This document shows positions 24,300 to 27,830 of a stretch of DNA of 27,830 nucleotides, piece after piece (positions within the stretch are counted from its first letter, which is position 1; each line of letters starts with the position of its first letter). The stretch is from Hydrogenophaga sp. (GTDB lineage: Bacteria > Pseudomonadota > Gammaproteobacteria > Burkholderiales > Burkholderiaceae_C). The DNA lies in the NCBI GenBank assembly GCA_021154985.1, contig JAJNQE010000125.1, positions 1 through 27,830 of the forward strand. Reading direction: 5' to 3'. Both the position numbers and the translations under genes were made by a program. Under the pieces are notes generated by a model. The model had not been told where the DNA came from. It was given only the letters and a program-made list of their open reading frames with translations, and did no database searches.

Positions 24300-25283
24300 T
24301 CAATCGCGCAGGCGGATCACGACGTTGCCCACCGCGCGGCCGGTCTCCACGGCTTCGTGGGCCGCCGCGATGTCGTCGAGTGCAAAGGTCTGCGCCACCG
24401 TGTGCCGCAACTGCCCTGCGCGCAGCAGCGTGTGCAGGTCTGCGATGGCGCGCGCGCGGTCGGCGGGCAGCAGTTCGTAGACGATGAAAAACGTCAGCTG
24501 CAGGGAGTTGAACAACAGCGTTCGGAAGTCCACCGTCACGTCGGCCGGCTGGTTGGAGCCGTAGCACACCACCTGGCCGTGAGGTTTCAGGATGCCCTGC
24601 GGCAGCAGCGCGGCGGTACCGCCGAAGTCCATGTCGATCACCACGTCCGCACCGGCTCCCTGCGTGAGTTCGGCCACGCGAGCCGGCACGGCCTCGGTCT
24701 TGTAGTCGATCACGTGTGCCGCGCCCGCATCCCGCGCGTGTCGCTGGCGCTCGGGTGAGCCCGCTGTGCCGATCACGCGGGCGCCTCCCAGCACCGCGAG
24801 CTGGGTCACGCAGTGACCCACCGCGTTGCCCGCGCCGGTCACCAGCACCGTCTTGCCCTGCAGGGGACCGGCCAGGTGCACGGCCTGCAGTGCAGTGAGC
24901 GCGGGGATGCCGAAGCAGGCGGCCTCGTCAAAACCCACACCGTCGGGCAGCGGCACGGCTTGTGTGGCCGGCAGCGCCACCTGCTCGCAGGCGGTGCCCA
25001 TGGGCCGTTGCCACTGCGCGTTCCACAGCCAGACCCGCTGGCCGATGCGCTCGGGCAGTACGCCCGCACCCACCGCGTCGATCACGCCGGCACCGTCGCT
25101 GTGCGGCACCACGAGATCCGCGTTCAACGGGCGTTTGAGGCGCGACTTCACGTCCGACGGGTTGACGCCCGAGGTGTGCATGCGCACCCGGACTTCGCCA
25201 GGGCCGGGTTGTGGCGTGGGCAATTCGCCCACTTCCAGCACGTCTCGGGCCAGGCCATTGCGGCGGTACCACGCGGCTTTCAT
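24300..25283 (-). CDS. MDR-superfamily NADPH:quinone oxidoreductase-like protein
   Basis: The 327-aa protein has the medium-chain dehydrogenase/reductase plan: GroES-like N-terminal half with GPGEVRVRMHTSGVNPSDVKSR, then a Rossmann domain with VTGAGNAVGHCVTQLAVLGGARVIGTAGSP (~150-180). The zinc-binding Cys/His set of alcohol dehydrogenases is absent, placing it with zeta-crystallin-type quinone oxidoreductases. The ATG at 25283 has AGGAG upstream; a frame to 25319 is not needed. It leads a two-gene unit with the OCD-superfamily reductase. The actual substrate is unknown. Confidence 0.88.
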   Translation of the reverse strand: MKAAWYRRNGLARDVLEVGELPTPQPGPGEVRVRMHTSGVNPSDVKSRLKRPLNADLVVPHSDGAGVIDAVGAGVLPERIGQRVWLWNAQWQRPMGTACEQVALPATQAVPLPDGVGFDEAACFGIPALTALQAVHLAGPLQGKTVLVTGAGNAVGHCVTQLAVLGGARVIGTAGSPERQRHARDAGAAHVIDYKTEAVPARVAELTQGAGADVVIDMDFGGTAALLPQGILKPHGQVVCYGSNQPADVTVDFRTLLFNSLQLTFFIVYELLPADRARAIADLHTLLRAGQLRHTVAQTFALDDIAAAHEAVETGRAVGNVVIRLRD

Positions 25284-25356
25284 GTGTGGGCTCCTGCGGG
25301 GGTTGAATCGGGCCGCCATTGTCGTCGGCGTTGCCCCCAGCGCCTGACGCCAAGGT

Positions 25357-27498
25357 TCAGACTTGCGGCGGGCGGCAGACCCGGCTGGCCAGGCGCTCGA
25401 TGGCCTCGAACAGTTCTTCGCAGGTGTTGGTTTTGGGGATCAGGTCGGCGATGCCGGCCGACGGCGCCAGGCGCCTCAGTTCTTCGCCGATGTGGCCCGA
25501 GGTGATGGCCACCGGGCGCCCGGGGTGCAGGGCCCGCAGTTCGCGCGCCAGCTCCAGGCCCGAGAGGCCGGGCATGGCGAAATCGAGGATGGCCAGGTCA
25601 TACACCGCCAGGCCCTCGCGCACGTCGCTCAGCGCCTGGCGCGGGTTGCGGTACACGCTGGCCTGAAAGCCACCGCGCTGCAACAGGCGCCCGATCAGGT
25701 GGTTGATCATCTCGTCGTCGTCCACATACAGGATGCGTGTGCCCGCCAGGCCACCCGCCACCCGCGCGGTGCTGTTGCGGGGCTCGTCCACCGGCTCGGG
25801 CGACAGCTCCAGTTGCCCGGCGGCGCGGAAATACAGCGAGAAGGTGGTGCCCCGGCCGGGCGCGCTGTCCACCTCGATCGCCGCCTGGTGGTCGCGCAGG
25901 ATGCCGTGCACCACCGCCAGACCCAGGCCCGTGCCTTCGCCCGGGGGCTTGGTGGTGAAGAAGGGTTCGAACAGCCGCTCCATGGTCGCAGCGCTCATAC
26001 CCGCGCCGTTGTCGCTCACCGACAGACACACATTGACCTCGGGCCAGTCGGTGGGTGGGTTCACCACAGCGCTCACCACCCGGGATTGCGGCGGTGCGCC
26101 CCGGTGGGGCCGCAGTTCGATGTGCAGCTTGCCGCTGGCCAGGTCGGGCATGGCCTGCCAGGCGTTGGTGCACAGGTTGAGCAGCACCTGCTGCATCTGC
26201 GTGGCGTCGGCCAGCACCGGCGGTGTCTGCGGATCGCACACCACGCGCAGCACCATCGTCCTGGGCAGGGTGGCGCGCAGCAGCCGCACCGACTCGTCCA
26301 CCACCGCGCTGAGTGCGATCACGCGCCGCTCCAGCACCTGGCGCCGGCTGAACGAGAGGATGCGCTGCACCAGGTCGCGCGCGCGGCCGCCGGCTTTCAG
26401 GATCTCCTGCAGGCTGATGGCCGCCGGGTCGTTGTTCTGCACGTCTTCCAGCGCGAGCCGCGCGTTGCCCAGGATGGCGGCCATGATGTTGTTGAAGTCG
26501 TGCGCCACGCCACCGGCCAGCGTGCCCAGGGCTTCGAGTTTTTGCGACTCGCGCAACTGCATTTCCAATGCCAGGCGCTGGTCTTCGGCGGCGCGGCGCT
26601 CGGTCAGGTCGAAGTCGACGCAGAAACATTCGGTGCCGCGCTCGGGGTGCTGGGTGAACACCTCGTTGCAATGCACTTCCACGCTGGAGCCGTCCTTGCG
26701 GCGCAGCCATTGCACGCCCGAGAGCACCGGTGTGCGGGTCTGCACCATGTGCTGCACCGTGGCCTTGAAGGCCTCGTGCATGTGGGGCGGCACCACCAGG
26801 TCGAGCATGCTGCGCCCCAGCGCCTCCTGCTCGGTGAAGCCGTACAGCCGCTCGGAGCCCGCGTTCCAGTAGGTCACGATCAGGTCGGGTCCGTAGCCCT
26901 GAACGGCCAGACCAGGCACGTTGTCAAAAATCTGGCGGTGGCGCACGTCGCCCGCGTACTCCAGCGCGCGGGCGCGGATGCTCTCGGTCACGTCCATGAT
27001 GAAGGCCGTGCACAGCACGCTGCCGTCCATCTGCTCCAGCGGCTTGGCCGTGCCCCGCAGCCATTTCGATCGACCCCGCGCGTCCTTGATCTGCCATTCG
27101 TGCCACCAGATCCGGCGCTGGCGCACCGCCTGCATGAACGATTCGCGCAGCTCGATCTGCGCCTGCCGCTCGCCGGTGCGCCACAGCAGCGATTCGTCGG
27201 CCATGGCGGCGTCGGCCGTCACGCCCCAGATGTCCAGCGCGTAGCGGCTGATGTAGAGCAGCTCGGCCCGCTCGTCGGCGTGCACCCGGTAGCGCAGCAA
27301 GGCGCCCGGCACCAGCTCGGTCAGTTCATCGAGCTGGCGGTGGTCTTCGGTGGCGGTGGGTGGGCTATTCAACAACGGCGGTCTCCAGCGGTCGATCACC
27401 TCGGGGGCTCTTGCTTTGTAAAGGAAACTGGCGCGGCGTGCCTGCTGGTGGCTTCCCCGCCTCCCCGGTATCGGCAACGGATGTGCATTTCTTGACAC
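25357..27498 (-). CDS. Soluble PAS-PAS hybrid histidine kinase with receiver domain
   Basis: The domains in order are PAS 1 (~60-175), PAS 2 (~185-300, with VTYWNAGSERLYGFTEQEALGRS), a HisKA-type dimerisation helix with phospho-acceptor His333 in LAGGVAHDFNNIMAAILGNA, a GHKL ATPase domain with N-box NLCTNAWQAM (~441-450), DNGAG (~496-500) and GEGTGLGLAVV (~520-530), then a receiver domain ~587-705 with acidic pocket VDDDE, phospho-acceptor Asp639 in LAILDFAMPG and Lys689. No membrane segment is seen, so it senses a cytoplasmic signal. The receiver has no output domain. The start is uncertain: the frame opens at a GTG at 27498, and a GTG at 27399 is an alternative. Confidence 0.87.
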   Translation of the reverse strand: MSRNAHPLPIPGRRGSHQQARRASFLYKARAPEVIDRWRPPLLNSPPTATEDHRQLDELTELVPGALLRYRVHADERAELLYISRYALDIWGVTADAAMADESLLWRTGERQAQIELRESFMQAVRQRRIWWHEWQIKDARGRSKWLRGTAKPLEQMDGSVLCTAFIMDVTESIRARALEYAGDVRHRQIFDNVPGLAVQGYGPDLIVTYWNAGSERLYGFTEQEALGRSMLDLVVPPHMHEAFKATVQHMVQTRTPVLSGVQWLRRKDGSSVEVHCNEVFTQHPERGTECFCVDFDLTERRAAEDQRLALEMQLRESQKLEALGTLAGGVAHDFNNIMAAILGNARLALEDVQNNDPAAISLQEILKAGGRARDLVQRILSFSRRQVLERRVIALSAVVDESVRLLRATLPRTMVLRVVCDPQTPPVLADATQMQQVLLNLCTNAWQAMPDLASGKLHIELRPHRGAPPQSRVVSAVVNPPTDWPEVNVCLSVSDNGAGMSAATMERLFEPFFTTKPPGEGTGLGLAVVHGILRDHQAAIEVDSAPGRGTTFSLYFRAAGQLELSPEPVDEPRNSTARVAGGLAGTRILYVDDDEMINHLIGRLLQRGGFQASVYRNPRQALSDVREGLAVYDLAILDFAMPGLSGLELARELRALHPGRPVAITSGHIGEELRRLAPSAGIADLIPKTNTCEELFEAIERLASRVCRPPQV

Positions 27499-27612
27499 CG
27501 CGCGGTTCGCACCGCCGGGTGGTTTGAAACCTTGGTGTCACACAAAGGCGCTCTACTGGCGCCCACAGGCGCAGCCCCTGCCGCGGCGACCTGCCCCACC
27601 AGCGAGCGCGCC

Positions 27613-27830
27613 ATGCCCACAGCCACCACCGTCGACCTGGTCTACTTCAACGCAGGTGGCGGTCACCGTGCCTCGGCGCTGGCGTTGCAGTCCGTGTTGC
27701 CGCATCACCGCCATCCCTGGCGCGTGCGGCTGGTCAACCTGTTCGAGGTGCTCGACCCGCATGACCGCTTTCGCAGGGTGACCGGCAGCGCGCCCGAGGA
27801 CTGGTACAACCAGCGGCTGGCACGCGGCTG
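27613..27830 (+). CDS. MGDG-synthase-like glycosyltransferase, 5' end only
   Basis: The frame stays open to the window edge (72 codons seen). The N-terminus VDLVYFNAGGGHRASALALQS carries the GGGH-x-A loop characteristic of the monogalactosyldiacylglycerol-synthase/MurG-related GT-B enzymes, and DWYNQRLARG near the edge also fits that family. Such enzymes transfer a sugar from a nucleotide sugar to a lipid. It is divergent from the histidine kinase with only ~110 bp between them, so the two may share control; the substrate cannot be judged from this fragment. Confidence 0.7.
   Translation, partial: MPTATTVDLVYFNAGGGHRASALALQSVLPHHRHPWRVRLVNLFEVLDPHDRFRRVTGSAPEDWYNQRLARG

Noticed and set aside
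25326..25350. Possible terminator upstream of the MDR gene
   Set aside because: Only a 5-bp GGCGT/ACGCC stem with a large loop and no T-run; too weak to call.
25363..27495. 710-codon plus-strand open frame
   Set aside because: It is an exact antisense shadow of the hybrid histidine kinase, which carries all kinase and receiver motifs.

Overview
The window reads as chromosomal DNA of a GC-rich betaproteobacterium, most likely a Burkholderiales/Comamonadaceae member (Hydrogenophaga-, Acidovorax- or Polaromonas-like). This is inferred from the strong G/C third-position bias, a tripartite TRAP uptake operon with a secreted binding protein, the chemoreceptor style and the regulator mix (LysR, GntR/FCD, Lrp). 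No 16S or other species marker is present, so the genus is a guess.

Bases 1-7756 are accessory DNA with visibly lower GC. The left edge has six copies of CGGTCACG in a roughly 22-bp array, as at IS21-family ends, abutting the last ~40 codons of an IS630-family transposase. A tightly coupled leftward operon follows (6785 to 671): two very large tyrosine-recombinase-like proteins (679 and 927 aa), an unrecognised 267-aa protein and a 155-aa coiled-coil/HTH protein. The first three genes are joined by ATGA stop/start overlaps. Upstream lie ~930 bp of apparently non-coding DNA rich in short inverted and direct repeats. These end at a 3' tRNA fragment (7716-7756, anticodon-loop side to CCA, best read as tRNA-Arg CCG) that is still followed by a rho-independent terminator. 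The simplest reading is an integrative element inserted into a tRNA gene, with its recombinase operon near this end. It is the best candidate here for a poorly described system.

Bases 7800-27830 look like ordinary chromosome. A DnaQ-type DEDDh exonuclease converges on a chemoreceptor gene broken by a 4-bp tandem duplication. Next is a catabolic and regulatory island. A class II aldolase/adducin protein and an MFS permease run leftward, opposite a LysR regulator. A GntR/FCD regulator diverges from a rightward seven-gene run: TRAP binding protein, small permease, large permease, DUF2848 (FAH-like) protein, amidase, Old-Yellow-Enzyme oxidoreductase and a polytopic membrane protein. Together these suggest uptake of an organic acid followed by amide and ring or enoyl chemistry; the substrate cannot be read from the sequence.

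The right third has an ornithine cyclodeaminase divergent from an Lrp-type regulator, then a two-gene leftward unit (quinone-oxidoreductase-like MDR protein and a pyrroline/piperideine-2-carboxylate reductase-like protein). A soluble PAS-PAS hybrid histidine kinase follows, and the 5' end of an MGDG-synthase-like glycosyltransferase runs off the window. Palindromes in the divergent or upstream regions of the LysR, GntR and Lrp genes are plausible operators.
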